From Lutraria lutraria (taxonomy: Eukaryota > Mollusca > Bivalvia > Venerida > Mactridae), in the NCBI GenBank assembly GCA_964023205.1, contig OZ026840.1, forward strand, positions 33,148,199 to 33,212,198: a DNA stretch of 64,000 bases, read 5' to 3'. Positions 38,801 to 50,750 of the stretch are shown piece after piece. The notes under the pieces are model-generated. The model saw only the letters and a list, made by a program, of their open reading frames with translations. It did not search any database and had not been told where the DNA came from. Position 1 is the stretch's first letter; every line of letters starts with the position of its first letter. Position numbers and translations under genes: made by a program.

Positions 38801-41800
38801 AATTTAATTTAGAAAAATAAGTTGTGAAAATTAATAACAAACAAATAAAAACTATGAGGAACTTGAGTCGATCATAGACCACTAATGTTACTTTTTGTCA
38901 ATTATCGATTCTTTGTGTCATTTTCATGGTAATTTCGGTAGTTTTGATACCTTTGCTTTCATTAACTAGCCTAGGCACTGATAATCTATACTTGATCAGT
39001 GGATGATAAGCGGTTGCACATCCCTGTAATATAGCATCCCTGATATTATTGAAGAGGAGGCCTAAGACCGTGACTACGTACTTAAAGGTCTCTATAGTTA
39101 AAATTATCAAATAGCCCCGGAACCAGACCAGAATCCGGAGATTTGACATTTTCATAACACCAATTAAGCTTCATAGTAAAGTTTTGAACAGGCAAATTAT
39201 ACACTTTAGTATTGGATTAAATGCGTATTTAATTCATATTTCCAGATTTAAATGACATGAAATGTTACGGCACAGACAATTATCTTCAATATACAGGGAA
39301 ATGGGACATGACCGTTAACTTCGTCTCATGTCAAAGATGGGACTCCCAGACCCCACACTCTCATACTGCAACAGACCCAGAACAATATCCAGACGATACT
39401 GTTGCAGATGCGGGAAACTACTGTCGTGATCCGGATAGTTCTGGATACCTTTGGTGCTATACAATGGACCCAGGTTTACGATGGCTGTCTTGTGGAATAA
39501 AGAAATGTACATTCAATATTTGCAGTATTACTAAGATATGAGTCCGTGCCATTGATTAATAGTACATCATAATAATTATTATTATTACATGTATCCATAC
39601 AAAATATAAAAAAATACTGAACTCGTACATCATTGTTGAAACCAGGGCTTTGAACTAACGTATACCATACTTAATTAACTAATGTGCAGTTCATTGTTTA
39701 AAATTCGGATATTGAACAAGATTATTTCCAATATTTTTTTTATTCTTTTAGTTCATTTCATCTCTATTACCAAACAATGATGCGATAGCAAACGTTTGTT
39801 TTGCGTCTTCGGATTACATTTAAATGTAACGTCAAAGGTATAGAGAATATCAAATGAGTGTGAATTCCATATTGAATTTATTGAACGAGTTCAATAAATT
39901 CAATAAGGAATCTACACGTATTTAATATTCTTTTTATCACATACCCGGAAAATACGGCGAAAACCAACATATCTGTTTGACTGTAATTGCTACTAATAAC
40001 AAAAGAGTGACACATGCGTAATTAATAAGGCTTTTTAATCAGGCGAACAAAAATTGTTTCATTATGAAACATCATAAATAATAAATACGTGAACATAGCA
40101 TTGCTCATGTGAAGATATGCATGTGAGTCGGTTCACTAGTTTGCATATTATATGCACGGCCGTGCTTTCACGGCACGGCCAAAACGGCACGGATATGTGA
40201 TAAAGTACTTTAACGAAGTATTCTAAATAAATAAAAGCCGACCACGCCCATTACTGCTACTGCTCGACACACCTTTGTCTTTTATCTTAGATCAAATTAA
40301 CCGAAAATAGCACCATACACGTATGAGTTATCGTTCATATTTTGAATTTTATGCGATATATCACAAGCGGCGCGTAGCGGAGCGCAGTGATATGTCGCAT
40401 AAAATTCAAAATATGAACGATAACTGATTAACAGTTTGTCTTAATGTCTGTACAAACAGAAAAATAAGTGACGTATTTTTCCATATCAGTTTCTAGGCAC
40501 ATTTTATGCGATATATTTTTCAAATTTCAAATGAAATGCGGACATTTCATTGGACGAGAAATTAGGACAAACTGTTCCTCATGACTGTGTCCCTTGTTTA
40601 AATGCATAATTCGGCCATTTTCAAAATTATGACTCGATAGCGAAAAAACTGAAAAAAATACAATATTCCCTATTCAAATAATGCATTGTAGATCATTAAT
40701 GCTGTGTCTGGCTTTAGATATGTCAAAAACATATAATCTGCATTCATGAACAGTAAAACTTCTATCTTAAAAGATAGCCCCAATGTCATATTGAAATAAA
40801 TTGAAGACTTTGAAAACCAGTCCACTAATTAAGTAAATGATCGTCATAATTAGTTCTTATAATTAGATAATCTTAATTAAAGTGTATAAATTAATTTATA
40901 ATTTAATTTAAGTAACAAGATATACCAAATACATTTCAAAACTTGAGTGTAAACTTTAATTGTTTCCTACGTACTCATTTGATCGTTATTTACTAGAGTT
41001 GTAACTATAGAACTGCCTCTGTAATACAATGGACATGGTTGTAAGTAACTTGTTACCCGTTATCAGGATAAAGTCTACGTTTCAAAACATTTCATTCGAC
41101 TGTTTTTCGATACAAACTAAAGTTTAGCGTATTTATCGATGATTTCGCGCATGAAAACAAATGGCGTCTCCGATCTGGAAAACTTAGGGAGCATACGTAA
41201 AAATACCGTATTCTTCCGTTTTTGTTTGTTTATACGGATCGTCAAATTTTTCGACGATTGAATCAAAATTAACAAAACCCGTCCAAAGTTCAATGTTGCA
41301 ATTTAGGTACTTTAGTCATGCACATAATTATGTGATATTTATACTGTTTAAAATCGAGATCGTTACTCATGCAGTCAGGTTTTATGGTTTGTGTATATTG
41401 TGTCATGAACAGGTTCGCCGACCGACGTGACTTGTTATGATGGGTCATCAACTAATTCTTACATGGGTACCTGGAGCAAGACAAAATCTGGGAAAGTGTG
41501 TCAGAGATGGGACAGTCAGTATCCACACCCTCATACACTTACAGAGAGTATGTTTAACGAAGATTCACTGAAAGATGTCGAGAACTACTGTCGTGATCCC
41601 ACAGATTCCGGAGAGCTGTGGTGTTACACAACTGACCCCGGAACCTCTAAAGAGACATGTGGGATAGGGAAGTGTTCAAGAGGCAAGTAGAAATAGACTC
41701 CGTTGTTGCCTTAGATAGTACATGTATTTCATCATAAACTCAATGTACGATAAATATATCTGGGAACAGGCCCCACGATTATAAAACTTGCGACCAGAGC

Positions 41801-42376
41801 CCAGTATTTAACTACATGTATATTCCAAAATATTATTGTTGAAAAAAATGTTTAACTATATGCTCAGGTCAATTAAGCTGACCGCGGCATCAATAATATC
41901 TTTAAATATTGTCTGATCATCATTTACTTACAAACAATAAGATTTGAGCTCGGAGACCGATCTGTAAGTTTTAATACCTCGGTGCCAGACCACACTTATT
42001 GAAAGAGCATTTGATTATTCCGCCCGAAAAAGCAGTTATTCTGAATGCAATTTTGCAGCATGTAACGATATCAAAACGATTACAGCTGCGGTGAAATAAA
42101 CTGCCACGGTATATTTTCGTTTGAGTACTCCCCCACCCCCGTACATATATATATATACCAACAGAACTTCCTTCAACGGTGTCAAAATCAACTATGTCCC
42201 TAAAAATTTAGTAAATATGATATGATATATTAATATCACAGATGATCCATGCTAAAGACGTTAAAATATTCGTACTCTTTTTATTTTATTTTTTAGAAAA
42301 CACGTGTCAAACATTTTTGGATGAGACGATGTATGAAGGAACAGATCAATCTAAATACTACACGAAGGATCCGTGA
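32878..42376 (+). CDS. Secreted apple/PAN-like plus four-kringle protein, copy B (intact)
   Basis: Exons 32878-33097, 33687-33953, 35749-36021, 39246-39506, 41413-41682 and 42297-42376 give 457 codons including the stop. Residues 1 to about 27 form a hydrophobic signal peptide. About residues 28-73 resemble the first half of an apple/PAN domain (QCARKCHATNCTSFTYGD). Four kringles follow, each on one phase 1-1 exon: CYQTTPSSYTG..PC, CYHDGLTSKDYNG..SC, CYGTDNYLQYTG..KC and CYDGSSTNSYMG..KC. All show CQRWD, a CRDP or equivalent, and WCYT. A 23-residue tail with TMYEG and SKYYTKDP ends the protein, with no transmembrane segment. Kringle 4 lacks the Trp before the penultimate Cys that kringles 1-3 have (KETC versus RWEVC, KWEAC and RWLSC). 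The last intron uses a GC donor (AGAG|GCAAGT). There is no protease domain, so this is not plasminogen. A binding or scaffold role outside the cell is inferred. Confidence 0.9.
34974..35085 (+). repeat. Dispersed repeat 'CCACAGTAGGGG..AATAAAACAGACAGG'
   Basis: This block in kringle B intron 2 matches 42890-43015 (GAACCAGGACTGTGAGGCAT, then CCACAGTAGGGGGTAATAAA, then ATAGACTA.CT). Non-coding, of unknown class. Confidence 0.55.
36480..37100. repeat. Three degenerate ~190-bp tandem units
   Basis: The landmarks 'TTTTTGCGACA', 'GTGAAGATAT', 'ATATTGGC.GCAT', 'ATTTCGCG..CGATTATGACC' and 'GGCCTGATCTGACGAGGAAA' recur in order with a spacing of about 190 bp. This suggests three ancient tandem copies inside the 2.9-kb element. 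Confidence 0.7.
38150..38860. repeat. Degenerate tandem array of 'AAAACTTTCATGATATAA'
   Basis: Related phrases (ACAAAACTTTCATGATATAA, GCATTTCTTTC, AAATTTAATT, GTGAAAATT) recur many times in loose order, as in an old satellite-like array. It makes up the right part of the 2.9-kb element. Small ORFs in it are incidental. Confidence 0.6.
39871..39904. repeat. Perfect 16-bp inverted repeat with 2-base loop
   Basis: ATTGAATTTATTGAAC (39871-39886) is followed after 2 bases by its exact inverted complement (39889-39904). It sits in kringle B intron 4; its role is unknown. Confidence 0.7.
40326..40425. repeat. Long hairpin, 39-bp arms, GC-rich loop
   Basis: The arms at 40326-40364 and 40387-40425 are inverted copies with about one mismatch. 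The 22-base loop is G+C-rich (AAGCGGCGCGTAGCGGAGCG). Outer inverted bits (CAGTTTGTCTTAAT near 40432 and ATTAGGACAAACTG near 40561) suggest a nested MITE. It lies in kringle B intron 4. Confidence 0.8.
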
Positions 42377-42629
42377 TGATAATACAGTCATATATAAATT
42401 ATTTACATATAGCACGGGCAGTACCAAAAATGTTTGCGCTCGTGCACTTGATATTTTCTTTTGTGTGCTTACATCAATCGTCCGTAGAAGTGAACTTTGC
42501 TGATATATGTGTGAAATGATCAATTATTCAATTCTTCAAACAAGTTTATTTAATATTTGAATTTATATAATGGACGATCACAGTAAAAGCGATCTGTTAA
42601 ATATTAGTGCGTTTCTTTGAACTACTATG

Positions 42630-45600
42630 TTTTATTGGTTCAGCTAACAGGTTCCATACATAATTAATTTTACAATTCAAGTAGACCTACTGTCAAACCT
42701 GTGAACAAAATCCACCATTAGGTAAACATATTGTGGTTATAGTATATTGACTATGTGACCTTTGTTGTTAAATAAATGAAGTTGCTGCAAATCATTGTAT
42801 TCAGGAGGGTTATCGGAGAAACAGAACCAAACAATATTTGTCCGTACAATTTAAAATTGTTCTACATTAAGAACATATTAACATATAGAACCAGGACTGT
42901 GAGGCATATTACTTATGGACCAGCAAGACCCCTGTTTCCACAGTAGGGGGTAATAAAACAGACAGGCCTGGTCATTGATAGACTAACTGGCTTCTGTTTA
43001 CATAATAATCCTATATGCTTAAATAAATACAACGGGAATTTAGTAATGGACATATTATCACAATAAATCAATAAACTTGATTTATGACCCTATACTTTTT
43101 GACTAGGTGACTGCAGATGCATGGCTAGGCCGGTGGGTGAACTATCCGCCTTATATGACTCTGACTGTTGAAAAGAGGTGTATAACTTAAATAAACAAAC
43201 ACGTACTATATATATAATGTTTCATCAAACCTATTGTTCAGCAGCCTCATGACAAGTTGTTATAACTACAGTCAATAATAACAAAACATAATCAAAGTAC
43301 TGGAAACTAAACTTATAGGCTTGCACAGCTACATGGAACAGGAACTAGTTTAACAAATTTTGCGTGGCGGATGTAGAAAAATGCATGCACGTCGAGACGA
43401 CTATGGAAAGATCGATGAACTTTCGTTCAGTTTCCCAAAACGTTTTTTTTTCAATGATATGCATTTAGATTAAACTTGATAAAACTTCTTAACATATGGG
43501 AGTATTTTGGTAATTTTTATAGGTATCATAATCATGCTGATACCTGAATTGGTTCCCATTCCATGTTGCAGTACACCAAAGGTCTATGTACAGAAATACA
43601 ACGCATGGGTCCCACTTTAGCTGATATCAACTAAATATATTCAAAGATCTAAAGTCACAAGCGTTTTCCGGAACTACAATTTAGAAGTTGCATACAAATA
43701 CCGAAGTTCCGCTGCCTAAAGCTGATATATAATTACATAAATGGGAATCATCAAATTTTAAACTGTACGTAGTTCGTAGTGGTCATCTAGCTCTTTGTTT
43801 CTATATTGAATGCTCTCCTAATATTTTGGAGATATATATTGCAATGCAGTCGACCCATATTGCAATACCTATTGCAATACTGTGACGTAATTAAAAACAT
43901 TAGCTAAATTTAGCTAATTAGCTAAATGAAAAAGCCACTAGCTGTTACTCAAGTTTTAACCAATTATGTGTACCACGTATAGCTAGGGATATAAGTATAA
44001 GCAATAAGTCTAAGCAAAGACCTATACATGTATATATGTATAGGCCTTTGGTATAAGGTAATTCATCCATACAGTGTTATCAGTCGATTGTTATAATCAG
44101 TAGGTCTTGTAACGTAGCTATGGTTTTATTATATCAGGGATGATAATTACATGCATTCCTGATTATATCAACTGCTGATGCTTAACCTGTTTCTTATAGG
44201 GAAAAGATCGACTGTAATGACGGATAATTTCCATTTCAATATGTGTGTATCCCCCCGAAACTCGATCTAAATGTATAAAATCAGAGCGTATATGTGCGAC
44301 CTAATTTTCTAGATGTATAGATATTATCATGCAGGTACGCACCTATAGCTGCTATTATTTATACCGATTAGTATATGTACGACATTTTCTGAAAAAGCAA
44401 GCGTACATGTATTTTTTACTCTTTTATTTTATCTTTTTTTTTTTTGCTAAGACTGGAGTTTTTAACTAAACACTTTTTTGGACCTGGTTTAAATGAATAA
44501 ACGGATTTAACATTACGGTCGTAAATATATGCCATGAGTTTAATTGTTATTTAGAGGGGGTCATTCGGTAACAGATGGTTCAATGCTGTATATATACTGT
44601 ACTGGCATATATCGTTGTACCACTAATTAACATTTGAAATTATATCCCGAGCTAAATGTGAAGAAAAATCTAAAATCTGATGGTGATGCGATTTAGGAGC
44701 CCGGGCTTGATGAATATAACGATTACTTCGGTGCATTGCAGTGTGGAACCGTAACCAATCTGTATGCAGCGAGAACCAGTGTACAAACTAACGTGTTTCG
44801 TTGTATGTTCTGTGATGTAATATCACTGTTACGTGTTTTGTAGATATTGCATGTTCCGTATTTTAGCAATTTTCGTATTATATAGAACTTATCACATTTT
44901 AGTGGTCCGTTCGTTTCGTTCCGTCTTTTAGTAGCGACCCGCTGGTACTCGACTCCATTAGCATGCGTCTATAGACACGGAAGCAAGTCCCTATCAACTT
45001 CCTTTTTCCGGTCTAAACAGAAATTCAGGTTGGAATATTTAACATTACACTAAATCTGCATAATCTTCGTCGTTCTCCCTTTTAACCGAAGTTTGCAACG
45101 TCTGTTAATGATAAACATTGTTTGAGTTAATAATTCGTTCCTTCATTTTTTTATTCTGTCGGTTTCCGATTGAGATATTATTTGATCACCGAACTTCTGT
45201 TTGAAACTTTGATGCAAATGTTTTTTCCTGTTTATTTTGTAAAAAGCTGTTCAAAGTTTGTCAAGGCTTTATAAGCATCGATTCCCTAATTTAATATTAG
45301 GCTAACTCATTTCCAATACATAGGTAACACATCATAGTGTGAAAATAAATTTGCATCGAATTGAATTAAAGAGAATCTTAGGTCCGAACCGGGGATTGAA
45401 CACACAACCTGACTTGTACTACAGTCTGTAGACTACAGGCGGACACTAAGCCACATCACTTAAGACTTGTTCCATAATCCTTCTACCACAATGTTTGTCA
45501 GACCTACTGTATTTTCCATCATGTTCGAGATATTCAACTTTGTGTTACAAGTGTTAATGTCGGTCTGCTAATATAATCTTTCAAATGCTTTCTGAATTCT

Positions 45601-46706
45601 ATGTAATCCATTGTTGATAGAATAATGATATGGGGCTGTTATCCACTGGTTAGTGTTCTGGGTTCAAATTCAGGTCATGCCATTTTATGAAAGTTTGGCA
45701 AAATTCTCGATCCCTCGGCTCAATGTGGAAAAGTTGTGGATCCATGGGTAAGTTAGTACTGGTTTGAATACATTCCAGGATAACTGGTTTAGTAAACTGG
45801 TGGCTATATATATAAAATATTGTTGGAAGAACTGTTAGATATCATATGGAGTCTACAGAGACAGCAGCATAGCTTGTTATGTAACAATAGATACCCCTAG
45901 CCCTACTAATTCGGCTTTCCGGTTGGCCGATTTTCGTGAACGAATTCGGAAGGGCCATCCTCTCAGCCTTACAAACATCTGCATATTTATGTGCGGAATT
46001 TAAAATTACTTCATATTTCTTCAATTACGTGTATAACTTACTTAATTCAATACAAATAACAATAATCTGCATGAATGTGCTTTAAAAAATCTGTGTTAAA
46101 TGTCAAATTCGAAATATTAGACTTAAATTTTACGTCGCGTGAAAAAAACGGTACGAACGGACTTTAGCCTCATCCAGTTCCCCTCCGTACACAAATACCG
46201 TCGGACAGTTAATTCTATATTGATCTTTATAATGAGTACCTAGAATTAACTAAAGTGGACTGGAAATTAACTTGCCAACGTTTCGTTGACATGCCAGCTT
46301 ATTTAAACGTGTACTTAAAATTATTTTGAGAGTAGGCAATGTTTACCATGACACCGGCATTTTACCGCCATTACGCTAGTTTCGTTTTCAGCTGGGAAAT
46401 AGTGGGGAGAAACAAATCATTAATGCACCTTTCAGAAAAGGTATGTTGGAATAATTTATACTCATATGAGTATAGAAACATGTTTTCTACCCACGGAATG
46501 GTTCACTTTGGTCACATATATTGTAGTTATCGGGCCCAACGGGTTTTAATTGGGGATTTTCCGCACACAAATATGCAGATCTTTGTTAGACTGTGCGGGA
46601 CGGAGCCAAGTCGAAAAATGTCTCGCCGTCACAAAGCAGTCTAATTAGTTGGACTATAGATACCCCATACTTTAACCTCTCTAACCAATGTCTTCTTAAA
46701 TTTCAG
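42630..46706. other. Spacer between kringle copy B and eL29
   Basis: No coding exon is supported. Recognised pieces are a repeat copy at 42890-43015, a SINE tail fragment near 43105-43190 (GGTGAACTATCCGCC, TTGAAAAGAGGTGTATAA), an inverted repeat near 44022-44052 (CCTATACATGTATATATGTATAGG), a tRNA-like SINE head fragment on the minus strand near 45385-45460, and a possible eL29 first exon near 45000. A block near 46603-46660 resembles 60330-60385. Confidence 0.45.
45000..45029 (+). promoter_or_regulatory. Candidate TOP-type 5' exon of eL29
   Basis: AACTTCCTTTTTCCGGTC resembles the C-plus-pyrimidine start of ribosomal protein mRNAs. It is followed by CAGAAATTCAG|GTTGGA, a possible but weak donor. 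The eL29 ATG sits one base after an AG acceptor (46705-46706), so a non-coding first exon must exist upstream; this is the best candidate I see, and it is speculative. Confidence 0.25.
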
Positions 46707-46707
46707 A

Positions 46708-49700
46708 ATGGCCAAGTCAAAGAATCACACTAATCATAACCAGAGTAAGTGATCATTACAATGATAAATGTATTCATTATTCAGTAAGTTGGAAAACAAT
46801 GCTTGCATGTGGGAGGTCAAGTGCTTCTTACTACTGTTCAGTGTATTGACAACTGTATGTATTGGCAGTAGCTGTGCAGTACACAGCCCAATAGAGCTGT
46901 TATTTGTATTCTAACAGTTCAAAAGTAAGACAAACCGAGACCTGGTCGAGTGGTTAGTCGCTGACTTCAAATCGCTAACCTCTCACTAATAGAGCATCGT
47001 CGGTTTGAGCCCAGCTACCTACCATGTCTCTCTATGTCAGAAAGTAGGCAGTTGCTTACGGAGGATAGGAGTCTAGTACTGGTTCTTCCCAGGAGCGATG
47101 GTTAGGTGAACTGTCCGCCCCTTATGACTGACTATTGAAAAGGGGTGTTATAAGCAAACATCAAAAGTAAGACACCTAATAGAGAAACCACGCATTAGGA
47201 CCGCTTAGCCTTTTGAAAGAACAGACACATGGTCTTCATTCCTCAAATTGGCTCAATTGACAGTTGATTAGAAATTCAAGCACCCAGGCTGCTATTCCAG
47301 TATTAGGAACTCTTTAACGGCAGAATAATACTGGCATAGTGCAAGTTTAATCTACAAAGTACAATCAGGTCCCTCATTTGACGTTTTTTGGGGCCGAAAT
47401 TCTTTTTTTTTTTTTTTTGCTTAAATGATTCATATTAAGTTATTAACCTTTGATTAATAGTATATTAATGTATGTTGTATATTTAAATATAGCCATTTTA
47501 AGCTTAAAAGGCTTATTGCAGGGTTACACAGCAGTTGAAAAAGATCCCCTGAAATTCCCCTTTTTCCTCAAAATGACGCAAAATTCCCCTACCTGAGGGC
47601 CCCGGGCCCCTTCCCCTAAAGTGCAGCTAGGGCCCTGACAATTGACTCCACTTTAACAGTCACATGTTTTTGACCAGATCATTATCAGGCACCAAATGGA
47701 TATACAAAATTACTGTTTGTAAATTTTGGATAACTTGCATTGCAGATAGGAAACACCACAGAAATGGAATCAAAAGACCGAAGAGACAAAGGTACCCAGA
47801 TAACAAGGGGGTGAGTAATTACTGTTACTTAAATATTATCCAAATAGTCTATACTTACTCTGCCCAAATACATGCTTTTATTTTTATCTTATTATATTTT
47901 CCCTAAGTGGATGATATATTTCTATAATCTATAATTTTTAGATTCATCAGGAACATATGTGTCATTTTAAAGAAACCTGTATCAGTTACCCACATTAGGA
48001 TTTATTTCATAAGAAAGTGATGTATTGAGAATTGACAGGAAGTGTTTGTGAAACAAAAATACCCCTAACACATAACTGGATAGTTACACCTTGACTTATG
48101 ACCTATTGAACTTGAAATCAATAGGGGTAATCTACATGCAATGACCAACCTCCGAACCAAATTTAAAGTCCTAAGGTCAATAGTTATTTGCAGGGGTTGT
48201 AATATTCCGGAAATCCGGATTTAAAGCCGCCAGGGGCACTTTTGAGATCGATGTAAATCCAAGGAGTTTTTTTGGGGGGGTACGGATTGGGACGGCTTTT
48301 AGCACATCCCAGCATCTGGATCACTTGGGCGTTTTTCCCGTTCACAAGCGTCTTGTACACAAGAGTATTTGCAATTGCAGAACGAAAATTCGAGCAATAT
48401 TTAGCTTAAAACTCGAAGTTAATCGAAGCTTATGAACTTTTGAATCGTTGACAATTCGTTTTAATGGGTCCTATCAAATGAATACTTATCAGCAACTTTT
48501 TAAACATAGGTAGCATTACATTTCGACACTGATTCGGCCCGAACTATTTCAACCCCATTAGGTAAGGAATATTGTGAAGGAATTCAATCCCTATGACCTT
48601 GTCATTGAAAAATTTTGTGCACATAATTGATTATAAACATGAATTGGCTATGAATTACTATGAGTTAACTTGCAAAAGTTAGTGGGTAGGGTAGCAAAAT
48701 TGAAGAATCTTTCAAGCAAGTTCCAAGGATTAAGTCTCCCATCTTGTTTCAGGTTTTTTCCCAGTATTTTGGGAACATGACCCATACCCCTGGGATTGGT
48801 AATTTTTTCAGTGTTTTGTTAGAAATTGGGAAAATATGTTTTATTCCAATTTTGAAACTTTAAATACACACACACAAATTGACACGATCACTGACCATAA
48901 TGGGAACTTTCATTTATTACATGTCTTTTACAGTGAAAGATCTCTCATTTTCAGAGATTTAGTTATTTTTGGAAGTTTCAATTGGGAATTTTTGTCTGTG
49001 AATTGGGAAAGAAGGACACTATTTTTAATTGGGAAATCCCAGTGTATTTACTATTATCATCATCTTTTTTAGAAATATTGAGAGAAAAATTGAGTTTTTA
49101 AAAAAAAATCATGAATTTGTATTGCTGAAATGCATTACAGAAGAACCTGAAAAAGCTCAAAATCGTTTTGCTTCGGGGCCATTGCCCCCTGCAACCCCCC
49201 ACAAGGGCTCTGCCCTAAACCCTGCTGGGGAACTGCGCTCCCCAAACTCCCGGCTAATTTTCAGGATTGAGAATCTTGTCCTGTTACAACCCCTGTATTT
49301 GTCATACAAGGCTTTTGTACTGTAGGTCACTGACCTCAATCTCGAAATCAATAGGGGTAATCTACATGCCTGGGTTCTCAATAACAGCAGGCTGCAGGCC
49401 AATTCAGCCGCTTAGAAATGAGTTGGGTCAGTTAGGAATCTCAAAAGTTTATAAAATATTGCTAGAAAATGCCTGACCCCCCCCCCCCCTAGCAGGCCTG
49501 TTGGTCACAAATTTATTGAGAACCCAATATACCCACTTTTCTTCGTAAGGGGGCATAAATATGAAATCATGGACTAAGATTTGGTATTACTAGTGGAGTT
49601 TTATATTGTATCAGAAATGTGCAATTTTTGTTGTAAAAACCAATTAACTATTCAGGAGAATATGGATATAGTATTATATTGATAATAATTTATTACAGAA

Positions 49701-49833
49701 TGGTATGATGCATGTTTAGGTATCATCATTAGTGTTAAGCAAGGTTCTATTTATATTACAGGTCGATCCTAAATTCTTGAGAAACATGAGATTTGCCAAG
49801 AAACACAACAAGAAAGCCGTAGCCCCCAAGTAG
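46708..49833 (+). CDS. RPL29: Ribosomal protein eL29, complete
   Basis: Large-subunit ribosomal protein. Coding exons are 46708-46744, 47746-47810 and 49762-49833 (stop TAG), giving 57 residues. It starts MAKSKNHTNHNQNRKHHRNG and continues with IKRPKRQRYPDNKG and VDPKFLRNMRFAKKHNKK, almost exactly the conserved eL29 core, then ends AVAPK. It lacks the long Lys/Ala-rich tail of vertebrate RPL29 and is close to the short yeast form. The acceptor just before the ATG implies a non-coding first exon. It is convergent with MAEL. Intron 2 contains dispersed repeats, including a 'GGGGCTCTGCCC'-type block at about 49170-49260. Confidence 0.96.
46938..47160 (+). mobile_element. tRNA-headed SINE
   Basis: The head CTGGTCGAGTGGTTAGTCGC fits a Pol III A box and CGGTTTGAGCCC fits a B box. 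The body includes CTTACGGAGGATAGGAGTCT, and the tail is ATTGAAAAGGGGTGTTATAA. It is in eL29 intron 1. The same family in reverse lies at 3950-4200 and 53350-53580. Confidence 0.7.
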
Positions 49834-49900
49834 ATATCTGGCTACATATCCATCATTTGGGATCCAGCTTCCACTTCTTTGTACATAAACATGGCAGGGG

Positions 49901-49906
49901 AATAAA
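49901..49906 (+). promoter_or_regulatory. eL29 polyadenylation signal
   Basis: AATAAA lies 68 nt past the stop codon and is followed by a T/G-rich stretch (TTTTTTGTTGTTTTG), as expected for a cleavage region. Confidence 0.7.
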
Positions 49907-50012
49907 TGATGGAGAAAGAAATTTTTTGTTGTTTTGTCTATAGTTTGAGCTATGGAGTGTGTTAAAATATATACACAGTTATTGAGGAAGAATTAGTAGT
50001 GATACATGTATG

Positions 50013-50228
50013 GTTTTTATGCCACCGTATCAATAGATCGGGGACATATTGTTTTTGGTCTCTGTTTGTACCAAACTTCAACCTTGCCGATAAAATCACA
50101 ACGCTTGCACCTACATTCATTCAACTTCATAGTAGGTTCCTCATGACCACCTCTACAGGACTTATGCATTTTTAGGTCCAAGGTCATCATCCGGAGGGGG
50201 CATTGTGTTTCAAAAACACATCTTGTTT
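50013..50228 (+). mobile_element. Dispersed repeat '...GGGGGCATTGTGTTTCAAAA'
   Basis: Starts TTTTTATGCCACCGTATCAA and ends AAAACACATCTTGTTT. It is the same family as 16759-16989, and lies between the convergent eL29 and MAEL genes. Non-coding. Confidence 0.6.
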
Positions 50229-50369
50229 AGATACAATTTTACATTAAGTGCCTTTCTGAAATTTTGTATGAAAAATACAGAATGGTATTTGAATAATATT
50301 ATTCAGAAACTATTCAGCCTTAATTTTTCAAACTGAACAACAAAAAACAGCACAAAGGTTTTACAAATA

Positions 50370-50375
50370 TTTATT
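50370..50375 (-). promoter_or_regulatory. Candidate MAEL polyadenylation signal
   Basis: TTTATT on the plus strand reads AATAAA on the minus strand, about 375 nt beyond the proposed MAEL stop codon. Confidence 0.4.
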
Positions 50376-50750
50376 TGTATATAACAATAGGAAACATTTT
50401 GAACGTAAAACGAGATAAAAAACAAAAACTGTTTGGTATCAAATGTACCTCATGTTCCTGGTACACATATCAGTAGCACTGAAACAATCCATTGGTATAG
50501 TCTATATGCATTTATCATATTTTTCACACTATTTCACACAACAGAATTTGGATTACATTAATACACAGTAGTCATCCCATTCAAATGTCTTATTTGACCA
50601 ATGCACTAGTAAATTATGTTAACTATATCTTATTACTACCAGTAACAAATATTTGAAAGTCTAAACAAAAATTCAACATGTATCATTGAAATAAAGATAA
50701 GAACTAACAATATTCTGTGATGAATGATGTCTTATGTTATTAGATGAAGA

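Larger units (their letters stand above)
36186..39051. mobile_element. 2.9-kb TIR element in kringle B intron 3
   Basis: The left end ATCAGGGATGCTATATTACAGG (36187 on) is mirrored by CCTGTAATATAGCATCCCTG ending near 39050. Further inside, CAGTGCCTAGG (near 36240) pairs with CCTAGGCACTG (near 38970). The matching intron of copy A is only about 450 bp and lacks it, so the element arrived after the gene duplication (or was lost from A). It contains tandem-repeat blocks (36480-37100 and 38150-38860) but no transposase ORF that I can see. Confidence 0.75.
32450..42630 (+). repeat. Tandem segmental duplication, unit B
   Basis: Homologous to 22380-28900 in the same orientation, with about 3.5 kb of extra sequence, mostly the TIR element at 36186-39051. 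It contains the intact kringle gene. Confidence 0.85.

Noticed and set aside
46339..46644. 101-residue ORF upstream of eL29
   Set aside because: It overlaps sequence repeated near 60330-60385 and has no recognisable domain.
46938..47010. Possible tRNA gene
   Set aside because: A and B boxes are present but the acceptor and anticodon stems do not pair; similar heads with shared tails elsewhere show it is a SINE.
49157..49325. ORFs on both strands in a G+C-rich patch (GGGGCTCTGCCC type)
   Set aside because: The sequence resembles a dispersed repeat in eL29 intron 2, and no homology to a known protein is recognisable.
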